Assembly (NCBI GenBank): GCA_016787895.1 | Contig: JAEUTN010000014.1 | Coordinates: 682,001 to 746,000 of the forward strand | Direction: 5' to 3' | Source of the DNA: Bacteroidia bacterium | Lineage (GTDB): Bacteria > Bacteroidota > Bacteroidia > B-17B0 > Aurantibacillaceae | Length of the DNA: 64,000 nt | Shown here: positions 27,810 to 36,431 of the stretch, piece by piece | Position numbering within the stretch: position 1 is the stretch's first letter | Layout of the letters: each line of letters begins with the position of its first letter | The notes under the pieces: model-generated | What the model was told of the DNA's origin: nothing | The model's database searches: none | Seen by the model: the letters and a program-made list of their open reading frames with translations, nothing else | Made by a program: the position numbers and the translations under genes

Positions 27810-29571
27810 ACTAAAAACATATTCCATTTTCCTTGTCCTCTGCCTCCTGTTGGTTGGCAGCATAAATTCATGCAAAGGCGTTAAATCTTCTGCCCGAAAA
27901 GGCAAGGAGTCCGATGCAGAGACCAATCCCATAGCAAATTCTGCAATGAAGTTCGATTTTCATTTTGTGAATGGCTGCAGCGAACGCATGAAAGGAAACC
28001 TCAAAGAGGCTCAGGAACATTTTAAAAGTTGTAAAGAACTTCAACCTGATAACTCTGCCGTGTATTACGAACTTTCTATGCTGCACCGCATGTTGGGTTT
28101 AAACGATCTCGCATTAGAGGAAGCGCTAATGTGCGCCGGCGCTGATCCTAAAAATGAATGGTATCAATTGCTTTTAATTGAGTGTTACCAAACCCTTCAC
28201 AAAACCCCTGAACTCATCAAAGCCAGAGAACAACTGGTAAAACAGTTTCCAGAGCGTAACGATTTTAAACAGGATCTGGCCTATACCTATGCCCTTTCCG
28301 GACAATTTAAGAAAGCTTTAAAATTGTACTCTGAGCTTGAAAAACAATTGGGTGTGAACGAGGATCTTTGTATGAACAAGGTAAAACTGTACAAAGAACT
28401 CAACAGACCTCAGGACGCTGAACAAGAACTCATTCGTTTGCTGCGCTCAAAACCTGAAGAATCTCTTTACCGCACCTACCTCGCCGATTTTTACATGGAG
28501 TACAAACAAACGGAAAAAGCAAAGGCCGTATACGATACATTGCTGATAATGGATCCGGATAACCCTGCCGTTCAGTTGGCCCTGCACGATTATTTCAGCC
28601 TTAAAGGAGAGCAGAAAAGCGCATTTGAACAACTCAAACTGGCTTTTGCGAACGCCGAATTGGATGCAGGATCAAAAGCCAGCATACTGATCTCCTATAT
28701 GGAACAATCAGGAAATTCACCCGATTTTTTTGCACAGGGAAAAGAGTTGTCCGGCATTCTTCTCAGGGTGCACCCCAACACCAGCGAGGCCAACACCTTG
28801 TACGCCGAATTTTTATTACGCGAAAACAAACTCGACTCCGCTTCATTGTTCTTGAGCAAGGCGACGCGTTTAAATGCGGCCAACTACGACACCTGGGACA
28901 AATTACTGCTCACCGACATTGAATTATCACGCGTTGATTCTTTAGAACTGCATAGCAGCCGGGCCATGGAAGTTTTTCCCAATCAGGCCATGGTATATTA
29001 TTACAATGGTTATGCCAATTTGCAATTAAAAAATTACAACAAGGCTCTTCGCTCCCTTAGTGACGGCAAGGAATTAGTGAACAACAATAACTCCCTGATG
29101 TTACGGTTTCTATCTTCTGCCGGCGATGCGGCTTATTATGCTGAGCGATATGAAACGGCGTTTAAGAATTATGAAGACGCATTAAAAATAGATCCGGATA
29201 ACACTTACGTGCTTAACAATTACGCTTATTTTCTCTCTCTAAAAAACATGGACCTGGAAAAAGCCGAAAAGTTGTCGAAAAGAAGTCTTGAGTTAAGGCC
29301 GGAGGAAAAAAATTACATGGACACCTATGGGTGGATACTTTACATGCAAAAAAGATACGCTGAAGCTGAGGTATGGTTGGCAAAAGCATGCGCTGCTCCA
29401 GCGGTTAATGCCAATGTTCTGGAACATTATGGAGATGTTTTATTTCAAAATAATAAGCCCGACCTTGCCATACAACAATGGATAAAAGCACTTGAATCGA
29501 ACCCCAACAACGAAAGCTTAAAAGCGAAGATCAAATGCAAATGCCTGAATGAAAAACACGATGAAAAATAG
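27802..29571 (+). CDS. TPR-repeat lipoprotein
   Basis: 589 residues. The start is TTG 27802, overlapping the previous stop by 8 bases; no ATG precedes the signal peptide, whose lipobox region is GSINSC (about 24). The remainder is built of about 12-14 tetratricopeptide repeats, e.g. GNLKEAQEHFKSCKELQPDN and ERYETAFKNYEDALKIDPDN. TPR lipoproteins act as scaffolds, here presumably on the periplasmic side of the outer membrane, with the DUF4292 and EnvC-like products encoded next to it. Confidence 0.88.
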   Translation: MFRLKTYSIFLVLCLLLVGSINSCKGVKSSARKGKESDAETNPIANSAMKFDFHFVNGCSERMKGNLKEAQEHFKSCKELQPDNSAVYYELSMLHRMLGLNDLALEEALMCAGADPKNEWYQLLLIECYQTLHKTPELIKAREQLVKQFPERNDFKQDLAYTYALSGQFKKALKLYSELEKQLGVNEDLCMNKVKLYKELNRPQDAEQELIRLLRSKPEESLYRTYLADFYMEYKQTEKAKAVYDTLLIMDPDNPAVQLALHDYFSLKGEQKSAFEQLKLAFANAELDAGSKASILISYMEQSGNSPDFFAQGKELSGILLRVHPNTSEANTLYAEFLLRENKLDSASLFLSKATRLNAANYDTWDKLLLTDIELSRVDSLELHSSRAMEVFPNQAMVYYYNGYANLQLKNYNKALRSLSDGKELVNNNNSLMLRFLSSAGDAAYYAERYETAFKNYEDALKIDPDNTYVLNNYAYFLSLKNMDLEKAEKLSKRSLELRPEEKNYMDTYGWILYMQKRYAEAEVWLAKACAAPAVNANVLEHYGDVLFQNNKPDLAIQQWIKALESNPNNESLKAKIKCKCLNEKHDEK

Positions 29572-30442
29572 TATCGGTATTCTGCTTTTAAGTCTTGCCA
29601 TTAGTGGGATCAACTCTTCCTGCAAACACCGTAAGGAAATCAGCCAAACGGAACCTAAACCTGAACCGGCGAAAGTCGACAGCCTTGACAACCGGTGCCG
29701 TTTGGATTATAAAAATGCAAAAGCTCTCAGTCGTTTAATGAAGGAAAATGAATTGGATTACACCTGGGTTTTCGCTAAAGCAACGGTTGAATCTTTTGTG
29801 GAGGATAAAGAAGAAAGTTTCGACATCCGTTTAAGTTTGCGCAAGGACAGCGCCATGCTGGTAAACATTCAATATGTTTTAGGTATCAATGTTGCGAAAG
29901 TACTTATTACCAGGGATTCGGTGAAGTTTGTGGATTACATACACAAAAGCTATTTCGTGGGTGATTTTGAATACATCAACAATTTGTTAAGCGCCGACCT
30001 TGATTTTGACCTGCTTCAATCGGTATTATTCGGTAACAGCGCTAAGTTTTATGATGAGGATGCACGGTTAAAACCAATAACTGACCGGCAAAACTGCAAT
30101 TACATGCTGAGTACCGTTAGGAAAAAACGGCTGAAGCGCATTATTAATGGCGTGGAAGACCCTAACGAAGACCTTCAGATCATCACCCTTAATCCTGAAA
30201 ATTTCAAAATTATCCGTAACGAATTTGAACAATCCTCCACAGGGCGTAAATTCATCGCCACCTACAGCGATTTTGCGGTAAAAGACAGTGTTTATGCACC
30301 ATACCATGTTGATATTGACATACAGGCGCAGAAGAATGCCCGTTTGAAAATTAACTATGTTCGCATAGAGAAAAATTCTCAGCAAAAACTCACGCTCAAC
30401 ATCCCGGCAAAATACGATGCCATACAAATTCAAAAGAAATAA
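29549..30442 (+). CDS. DUF4292 family lipoprotein
   Basis: 297 residues with a signal peptide and lipobox INSSC (about 25). The mature part begins with LDYKNAKALSRLMKENELDYTWVFAKATV and continues as extended amphipathic beta strands, the pattern of DUF4292, a Bacteroidota family resembling LolA/LolB-like lipoprotein-binding folds. Molecular function is not established. It overlaps the TPR gene by 23 bases (11 if the ATG at 29561 is used) and the EnvC-like gene by 26, so it is co-translated with both. By context it works in outer-membrane or peptidoglycan assembly. Confidence 0.85.
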   Translation: MKNTMKNSIGILLLSLAISGINSSCKHRKEISQTEPKPEPAKVDSLDNRCRLDYKNAKALSRLMKENELDYTWVFAKATVESFVEDKEESFDIRLSLRKDSAMLVNIQYVLGINVAKVLITRDSVKFVDYIHKSYFVGDFEYINNLLSADLDFDLLQSVLFGNSAKFYDEDARLKPITDRQNCNYMLSTVRKKRLKRIINGVEDPNEDLQIITLNPENFKIIRNEFEQSSTGRKFIATYSDFAVKDSVYAPYHVDIDIQAQKNARLKINYVRIEKNSQQKLTLNIPAKYDAIQIQKK

Positions 30443-31802
30443 GCACTTAGTTCTACTGGCTCTGCTTGTTTCCTTTTTGATAATTAGCCCTCACGAATTC
30501 AGGGCTCAGGGGAAAAACAGCAAAAAAGATCTGGAAAACCGTAAAAAACGGATCAACGAGGAGATCAACCAAATCAACTCCATGCTGAAGGCTACCAAGG
30601 CCAGCAAAAAAAATTCTCTTGGCACACTCATGAACATCAATGTGAAGCTTGAAAAGCGTCAGGAGCTGATCAATACCATTAACGCTGAAATACGCGTTTT
30701 AAACAAGGAAATTGTAAACAACGAAACAGAAAGCCAAAAGCTCAAGAATAGTCTCGAAAAATTAAAAAGAGAATACGCCAGAATGATACTGGTGGCCCAG
30801 AGAAATCAGGACGCCTACTCTTCTTTAATGTTTATTTTCGCGGCGAACGATTTTAATCAGGCTTATGCCAGATTAAAATACATGCAGCAATATTCAGGCT
30901 TTCGAAAAAAACAAGCCAGCGAAATTCTGCAAACACAAACCGAGCTTCTTGCCAAACTCAACACCCTGAAACTTCAACGGGATGAAAAAAATCAGCTTCT
31001 GGGCAACGAGCAGAGTGAAAAGCGCAATCTCGATAAAGAAAGAAACGAACAGGAAGAGGTGCTGAGCGAACTCAAAAAGAAAGAGAAAGAACTAAAAGCC
31101 AGCCTGGAAAAAAAGAAACGGGATGCCATAGAATTGCAACTGGCCATCAAACGCCTGATTGCGGAAGAAATAAAACGCAAAGCCGACGAAGCCGCCCGGG
31201 AGTTGGCCGCCAGCAAAGCAAAAAGGGAAAAAGAAGAAGCCGATCGACTGGAGAAGGACAAGGATAAAAAAGAAAGTGGAAAATCAAAGGTTCCTCCAAA
31301 GGATAAAGAATTGGCTAAGGATAAAGACGAAAAACCAACACCCGACACCAAGCCCGTTTTAAATGATGCCGCCATTGCCCTTAGCGGAGAATTTTCCAGC
31401 AATCGCGGACGCCTGCCCTGGCCGGTTGAAAAAGGAGTGATTTGCGAAACCTATGGTGAACACGAGCACCCGGCCATAAAAGGATTTATGATGTTCAACA
31501 GTGGGGTCGAAATTTGCACCTCCAGAGGCTCTCAGGCCCGGGCCGTTTTTGAGGGAGAAGTTACCGGCATTGCCATTTCTCCTACCGGAGGCAAACTGGT
31601 CATCATCCGCCATGGCGAATACCTGAGCGTTTACAGCAATATTGGTGAGGTGTATGTTAAAACCGGACAAAAGGTGAAAGTGAAGGAAGTCATTGGTACC
31701 GTGATGTACGATGAAGAAGAGGATAAAACCTCTATGAACCTTCAAATCTGGAAGGGCCAGAAAACCATGGATCCCAGCGCCTGGTTAAGCAATGCGCGTT
31801 AA
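30417..31802 (+). CDS. EnvC-like murein hydrolase activator with degenerate LytM domain
   Basis: 461 residues: a signal peptide (about 1-31), a long coiled coil (about 35-265, Lys/Glu-rich), a charged linker (about 265-310), and a LytM/M23 domain (about 330-461). Active LytM enzymes bind zinc through HxxxD and HxH. Here those positions read NSGVEI and MNLQIW, so three of the ligands are replaced and no zinc site can form. That matches E. coli EnvC, which activates amidases instead of cutting peptidoglycan. It is last in the operon with the TPR and DUF4292 lipoproteins, so a septal or cell-wall role is likely. Confidence 0.88.
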   Translation: MPYKFKRNKHLVLLALLVSFLIISPHEFRAQGKNSKKDLENRKKRINEEINQINSMLKATKASKKNSLGTLMNINVKLEKRQELINTINAEIRVLNKEIVNNETESQKLKNSLEKLKREYARMILVAQRNQDAYSSLMFIFAANDFNQAYARLKYMQQYSGFRKKQASEILQTQTELLAKLNTLKLQRDEKNQLLGNEQSEKRNLDKERNEQEEVLSELKKKEKELKASLEKKKRDAIELQLAIKRLIAEEIKRKADEAARELAASKAKREKEEADRLEKDKDKKESGKSKVPPKDKELAKDKDEKPTPDTKPVLNDAAIALSGEFSSNRGRLPWPVEKGVICETYGEHEHPAIKGFMMFNSGVEICTSRGSQARAVFEGEVTGIAISPTGGKLVIIRHGEYLSVYSNIGEVYVKTGQKVKVKEVIGTVMYDEEEDKTSMNLQIWKGQKTMDPSAWLSNAR

Positions 31803-31812
31803 AACCCGAAGT

Positions 31813-32757
31813 TTACTTTTTAAGATTGTCCAGCATGTTTTTTACGAGGCCTTTCAGGTCGTATTGTTCCTTCCATCCCCAGTGCTGACGGGCTTCCCGG
31901 TCATCGATGCTTTTTGGCCAGCTGTCGGCTATGGCCTGCCTGAAATCGGGCTTGTAGGTAATCGAAAAGTTGGGAAGGTGAGCTTTAATTTCATTGGCCA
32001 TTTGCTCGGGCGTAAAACTGATGCCCGATAAATTGTAGCTGCCGCGTATTTTTATGCTTTCAAATGGGGCATGCATGATTTCGATGGTGGCGCGAATGGC
32101 ATCTTCCATATGCATCATGGGCAAAGCTGTTTGTGCGCTTAAAAAACACTCGTAACGGCCGGTTTTTAAAGCTTCGTGGAAAATATGTACGGCATAATCT
32201 GTTGTTCCTCCGCCCGGGGCACTTTTCCAGCCGATTAAGCCGGGATACCGTAAACTCCTAACATCCACCCCGTGTTTTTGATGGTACCATTCGCACCAGC
32301 GTTCTCCGGCCTGTTTACTGATTCCGTAAATCGTGCTTGGCTCCATCACTGTGTATTGCGGGGTATTTTCACGCGGCGTAGTAGGCCCAAACACCGCAAT
32401 GGAACTTGGCCAATACACTTTTTGAATGTGTTTTTCTTTGGCCAGATCCAGCACATGAAAAAGGCTTTCCATGTTGAGTTTCCAGGCCATCATGGGTTTT
32501 TGCTCTCCGGTTGCCGATAGCAAGGCAGCCAAATGGTAAATCTGAGTGATTTGGTGTTTTTTTACAATCTCAAACAAACGGTCCTTATCAAGGGCATCAA
32601 GTTGCTCATAATTGTATGGTTCCAACTGGGGCGCGGGTTTTAGGTCGCTGGCAATAACCTGAGCATTGCTGTAACGCTTGGCTAAATTTTCACACAACTC
32701 AACCCCTATTTGGCCTCCGGCGCCAATAACAAGTATTTTTTCTTTCCCTGTAGACAT
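31813..32757 (-). CDS. L-threonine 3-dehydrogenase, SDR type
   Basis: 314 residues. It oxidises L-threonine to 2-amino-3-ketobutyrate with NAD+. The Rossmann motif is GAGGQIG (about 12-18), the catalytic SSIAVFGP and YGISKQAGE give the Ser/Tyr-x-x-x-Lys set (about 113-147), and GLIGWKSAPGGGTTDYAV is characteristic of the short-chain, UDP-galactose-epimerase-like threonine dehydrogenases of Bacteroidota. The start at ATG 32757 (MSTGKEKILVIGAGGQ) is used, because the longer frame begins upstream of the Rossmann strand and near the promoter. Divergent from trhO. Confidence 0.9.
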   Translation of the reverse strand: MSTGKEKILVIGAGGQIGVELCENLAKRYSNAQVIASDLKPAPQLEPYNYEQLDALDKDRLFEIVKKHQITQIYHLAALLSATGEQKPMMAWKLNMESLFHVLDLAKEKHIQKVYWPSSIAVFGPTTPRENTPQYTVMEPSTIYGISKQAGERWCEWYHQKHGVDVRSLRYPGLIGWKSAPGGGTTDYAVHIFHEALKTGRYECFLSAQTALPMMHMEDAIRATIEIMHAPFESIKIRGSYNLSGISFTPEQMANEIKAHLPNFSITYKPDFRQAIADSWPKSIDDREARQHWGWKEQYDLKGLVKNMLDNLKK

Positions 32758-32791
32758 GATTTTTATCAATAAAACCCGATGAACAATTTTG

Positions 32792-32799
32792 TATTTTTG
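32792..32799 (+). promoter_or_regulatory. -7 promoter box of trhO-lipoprotein-hmgA
   Basis: TATTTTTG (TAnnTTTG), 89 bases before trhO. It directly abuts the minus-strand box of the threonine dehydrogenase gene at 32800-32807. Confidence 0.4.
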
Positions 32800-32807
32800 C
32801 AAACGTA
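32800..32807 (-). promoter_or_regulatory. -7 promoter box of the threonine dehydrogenase gene
   Basis: TACGTTTG on the minus strand (TAnnTTTG), 43 bases before the ATG at 32757. It faces the plus-strand box with no gap between them. Confidence 0.45.
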
Positions 32808-32841
32808 ATTATAATTTTTGAATTCCCTTGGAAGCCTTGTT

Positions 32842-32874
32842 ATAATTGCAAATGATAATATAACCTGCAATTAT
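32842..32874. repeat. 9-bp dyad upstream of trhO
   Basis: Perfect arms ATAATTGCA (32842-32850) and TGCAATTAT (32866-32874), centred 30 bases before the trhO ATG. It could be an operator, or a hairpin in the trhO leader. It has no T-tract. Confidence 0.5.
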
Positions 32875-32887
32875 TTTTATCACTCTT

Positions 32888-33955
32888 ATGGCATTATTAG
32901 TCAATCGTATCGACAAGAACGTTCTGAAGAAACGTTTACAGGAAGAGAAAATCAAGCGAAAAACCGTCTCCTTTTACCGCTATGTCAGCATCCCCAAACC
33001 CAAAGAACTCCGTGATGAGTTGTTTTTGGCCTGGAGCCAGTTGAATTGTTTTGGCCGCATTTACCTGGCCAACGAAGGCATTAACGCACAAATGAGCGTG
33101 CCTGAAGACCAATGGGAAGCCTTTGTAAAACACCTTAACACCTACTCATACTTTAAGGATGTGCCTTTTAAGCACGCCGTAGATGGCAATGGCAAATCCT
33201 TTTACAAACTGATTATTAAGGTTCGCAATAAAATTGTCGCCGATGGCATTAACGATCCGGATTTTGACCCCTCCAAAACAGGCACCTACCTGAATGCGGT
33301 GGAATTTAACAAAGCCATTGAGGATGAAAACACCATAGTGATTGACATGCGAAACCATTATGAAAGTGAAGTGGGCCGTTTTGACAGGGCCTTTTGCCCG
33401 GATGCAGACACCTTTCGTGAAGAACTGCCTCAGGTGATTAATCATCTCAAAGGCAAGGAAGACAAAAAAATACTCATGTATTGCACCGGTGGCATACGTT
33501 GCGAAAAAGCCTCAGCCTATTTCAGGCACAAGGGGTTTAAGGACGTGAACCATTTACATGGCGGTATCATACAATATGCTCAGGAGATAAAAGAGCAAGG
33601 CCTGGAAAGTAAGTTCAAGGGAATCAACTTTGTGTTTGACGAACGCATCGGAGAAAGAATCACTCAGGATGTATTGAGCACCTGCCATCAATGTGGAAAG
33701 CCCTGCGACCGGCATGTGAATTGTAAAAACGACGATTGCCATTTGTTATTTATTCAGTGCGAAGACTGCGAGAAAAAAATGAACGGTTGCTGCACACCCG
33801 AATGTGTTCGTATTGCCGCTCTGCCCATTGAAGAACAGCGACAACTGCGCAAGGGAAGGGTAAAAAATGGTCCGGAATGCCTTTCGGTTTATAAAAGCCG
33901 GCTTAGGCCTAACCTCGCTGAAATTTTGAAAAAAGACCTATCTTTAAGGTCATAA
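32888..33955 (+). CDS. trhO: tRNA uridine 5-hydroxylase (rhodanese-like)
   Basis: 355 residues of the YceA/UPF0176 family, which hydroxylates uridine 34 of tRNA using O2. An N-terminal acylphosphatase-like domain (about 1-115, CFGRIYLANEGINAQMSVP) is followed by a rhodanese domain (about 130-230) with the catalytic cysteine in CTGGIRCEKAS. The C-terminal zinc-like cluster has paired cysteines (CHQCGKPC, CEDCEKKMNGCC). It overlaps the downstream lipoprotein gene by one base (TAATG), heading an operon with hmgA. Confidence 0.94.
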   Translation: MALLVNRIDKNVLKKRLQEEKIKRKTVSFYRYVSIPKPKELRDELFLAWSQLNCFGRIYLANEGINAQMSVPEDQWEAFVKHLNTYSYFKDVPFKHAVDGNGKSFYKLIIKVRNKIVADGINDPDFDPSKTGTYLNAVEFNKAIEDENTIVIDMRNHYESEVGRFDRAFCPDADTFREELPQVINHLKGKEDKKILMYCTGGIRCEKASAYFRHKGFKDVNHLHGGIIQYAQEIKEQGLESKFKGINFVFDERIGERITQDVLSTCHQCGKPCDRHVNCKNDDCHLLFIQCEDCEKKMNGCCTPECVRIAALPIEEQRQLRKGRVKNGPECLSVYKSRLRPNLAEILKKDLSLRS

Positions 33956-34491
33956 TGAAACGTTTATTTTCAGTCCTCATTTTAGGAAGCGCGCTTCTTG
34001 TGTTTGGCTTTTGCAAAAAAACCAAGGATCAGGTAAACGAAGCCACCGAATTTACCATTGATTATTCAACAACACTTCCGGTACCTTCAAGCAGCATTAG
34101 CGCCAATGTGCCCGTGGAGTTCACAACACCCGACATTCCTACCACTTCTACCACCCGCTTTGCCAGCGAAAAAACCACCAAGGAATTGATTGACGAAATC
34201 AAACTCACCAAATTCAACATTTCCACCAGCACCGGCAATCTCGATTTTTTAAAATCCATTTCCATCAGCATACAAGCCACCGGCTTACCGGGCATGGCTG
34301 TGGCCTCCAAAACCCTCATTCCAACAGGGCAAACAACCATTTCCGCCGATTTAAGTGAAGTTAACATCAAGGACTATATCTTTAAGGACAACATCCAATT
34401 TAAGGTGTCGGTAACCATCAATACCGCGCTGGGGTCTGACAAGGAATTAAAACTGGAACAAAGCATAAAAGTAAAAGGTAAAAAAATATAA
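33955..34491 (+). CDS. putative lipoprotein of unknown function
   Basis: 178 residues; no family recognised. The signal peptide MKRLFSVLILGSALLVFGFC ends in a lipobox-like FGFC. The mature part is Thr/Ser/Pro-rich at first (TTLPVPSSSISANVP), then reads as an all-beta fold with alternating hydrophobics (LDFLKSISISIQATGLPGMAVA), like a small Ig- or FN3-type surface domain. It lies between trhO (1-base overlap) and hmgA (6-base gap). Confidence 0.75.
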   Translation: MKRLFSVLILGSALLVFGFCKKTKDQVNEATEFTIDYSTTLPVPSSSISANVPVEFTTPDIPTTSTTRFASEKTTKELIDEIKLTKFNISTSTGNLDFLKSISISIQATGLPGMAVASKTLIPTGQTTISADLSEVNIKDYIFKDNIQFKVSVTINTALGSDKELKLEQSIKVKGKKI

Positions 34492-34497
34492 TTCAAC

Positions 34498-35655
34498 ATG
34501 CCCATTTATCACCAGCTCGGAAGCATCCCACAAAAACGCCACGTGGTGTTTCAAAATAAAGAAGGAAAACACCGTTACGAACAGTTGTTTGGCACAGAAG
34601 GCTTCAGTGGCATGCAATCCATATTGTACCACGTGCACCGCCCCACTCAGGTAAAAGAAATTCTGAAATCCTATTCCGTTCAACCCAAAATTGCCATTGA
34701 CAAAAACATCAAAGCCTTGTTGTTAAAGGGTTTTGAAATTAAACCAACGGAAGATTTTTTAAACAGCCGCAAAACCTTATTGGTGAATGTGGATTGTGCA
34801 ATTGGTTTAGCCGCACCGACAAAAAGTCAAACCGACTACTTTTACAAAAATGCCGATGCCGATGAGATGTTGTTTATTCATAAAGGAAAAGGTGTGCTCA
34901 AAACCTTTATGGGTAACATTGCCTTTGAGCCCGGAGATTACCTCATCATACCAAGGGGCATGATTTACCAGATGCATTTTGAGGGCAGCGAAAACCGTTT
35001 GTTGTTTTGCGAAAGCCACTCCCCCTATTACACCCCAAAGCGGTATAAAAATTCACAAGGGCAGTTGCTGGAACACTCTCCCTTTTGTGAGCGGGATTAT
35101 AAGTTACCAAAAGAACTGGAAACCCATGATAAAAAAGGGGACTTTATTATCAAAATAAAAAAAGAAGGTATGCTGCACGAAGTGGTGTATGCCACGCACC
35201 CCTTTGATGTGGTGGGATGGGACGGCTATAACTTTCCCTGGGGCATGAGCATCCACAATTTTGAACCCATTACCGGCAGGGTGCATCAGCCTCCTCCCGT
35301 GCACCAAACTTTCGAAACCTCAACGTTTGTGGTGTGCAGTTTTGTTCCACGTTTGTACGATTACCATCCGCAAGCCATACCTGCGCCATACAATCACAGT
35401 AACATCGACAGTGATGAAGTGTTGTATTATGTTGACGGGGATTTTATGAGCCGCAACAACATTGAACAAGGGCACATTACCTTGCATCCCAAAGGCATCC
35501 CTCACGGCCCGGCACCCGGGGCTATGGAACGCAGCATTGGGCAAAAAGACACTCAGGAACTGGCGGTAATGATTGACACTTTCAGGCCTTTGATGGTGAC
35601 TGAAGAGGCCATGGGCATTGATGACGGGAAGTATTACAAGAGTTGGGTGGAGTAA
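34498..35655 (+). CDS. hmgA: homogentisate 1,2-dioxygenase
   Basis: 385 residues. It opens the aromatic ring of homogentisate in tyrosine and phenylalanine catabolism, using non-haem iron. Cupin segments include DEMLFIHKGKGVLKTFMG and the binding region NFEPITGRVHQPPPVHQTFET (active-site His). The expected Glu ligand region is DSDEVLYYVDGDF, followed by HPKGIPHGPAPG with the last His ligand. It is shorter than the roughly 435-residue Proteobacterial and human enzymes, as is usual for Bacteroidota versions. No fumarylacetoacetase or hydroxyphenylpyruvate dioxygenase gene lies in the window. Confidence 0.95.
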   Translation: MPIYHQLGSIPQKRHVVFQNKEGKHRYEQLFGTEGFSGMQSILYHVHRPTQVKEILKSYSVQPKIAIDKNIKALLLKGFEIKPTEDFLNSRKTLLVNVDCAIGLAAPTKSQTDYFYKNADADEMLFIHKGKGVLKTFMGNIAFEPGDYLIIPRGMIYQMHFEGSENRLLFCESHSPYYTPKRYKNSQGQLLEHSPFCERDYKLPKELETHDKKGDFIIKIKKEGMLHEVVYATHPFDVVGWDGYNFPWGMSIHNFEPITGRVHQPPPVHQTFETSTFVVCSFVPRLYDYHPQAIPAPYNHSNIDSDEVLYYVDGDFMSRNNIEQGHITLHPKGIPHGPAPGAMERSIGQKDTQELAVMIDTFRPLMVTEEAMGIDDGKYYKSWVE

Positions 35656-35669
35656 AGTTTAATCCCTTT

Positions 35670-36392
35670 CTAAAATTTCCTTCCGAAATAATAATTCAAA
35701 CCAATATAAAAAGCGCTAACTGAAAAATTCGCGCGCAGGTTACTTCCATTGGATTCCCCCGTTTGCTGTTCTTCATAAAAATATCGCGCATTCGTACTAG
35801 TATAAGTAATGTTACCCATAGAACATTCGGCACCAAAATGATCATTGATAAAATACACCAATCCGGGGGTCATTTTCAGGGTCAGAATTTCTTCTTTTCT
35901 TCCGGTATTACGATACGTATATTCCCCTGAATTATTTTCTAAAAACGCTTGTCGGCTTGTGTAAGTGCCAAGTCCGTAGCTCACGCTGGTTTGAAGGTAA
36001 AACGCAAACATACTTTCTCCCAAAGGCCAGTATTTTCTGGCGAATGCTCCCAGCGCATAGCCATGGTACTTACCAATGTTTTCCTTGGGCCATAAACTGC
36101 TGCTGGTTTTGTTATCCGTGCTATAAAATTGTTCACTGAAGTTGTACCGAAAAAGGGCCCCTGCTGCAAAATTGGTGCGAATTAAGTACCCGTAGTTTAA
36201 GGTTCCTGAAAAAGAGTTGTTTTTGTTTACCGACTCTCCTGAATTGAAACTGGAAGCGGTGTCTTTCCGGTTAAAGTTATCCTGGAAAAAATTGACATTG
36301 CCCCCGACGTACATGTTGTTTTTTTGCAGTTGGGCTCGCCCTTCACTTAGGATTCCCCCAAGCAAAAAAATAAGTATAGCCGTTTGTTTCAT
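35670..36392 (-). CDS. outer-membrane beta-barrel protein
   Basis: 240 residues with a signal peptide (MKQTAILIFLLGGILSEGRAQ). The rest shows alternating strands with aromatic girdles (FSGTLNYGYLIRTNFAAGALFRYNF, VSYGLGTYTS) and a C-terminal strand ending FYIGLNYYFGRKF, typical of an eight-strand OmpW/OmpX-size barrel. No specific function is visible. It lies 39 bases downstream of the arylsulfotransferase gene on the same strand and may be co-transcribed. Confidence 0.78.
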   Translation of the reverse strand: MKQTAILIFLLGGILSEGRAQLQKNNMYVGGNVNFFQDNFNRKDTASSFNSGESVNKNNSFSGTLNYGYLIRTNFAAGALFRYNFSEQFYSTDNKTSSSLWPKENIGKYHGYALGAFARKYWPLGESMFAFYLQTSVSYGLGTYTSRQAFLENNSGEYTYRNTGRKEEILTLKMTPGLVYFINDHFGAECSMGNITYTSTNARYFYEEQQTGESNGSNLRANFSVSAFYIGLNYYFGRKF

Positions 36393-36431
36393 ACTTTTGA
36401 TATTAATGTGTTTGAAGGCAGTCTCTTTGCT

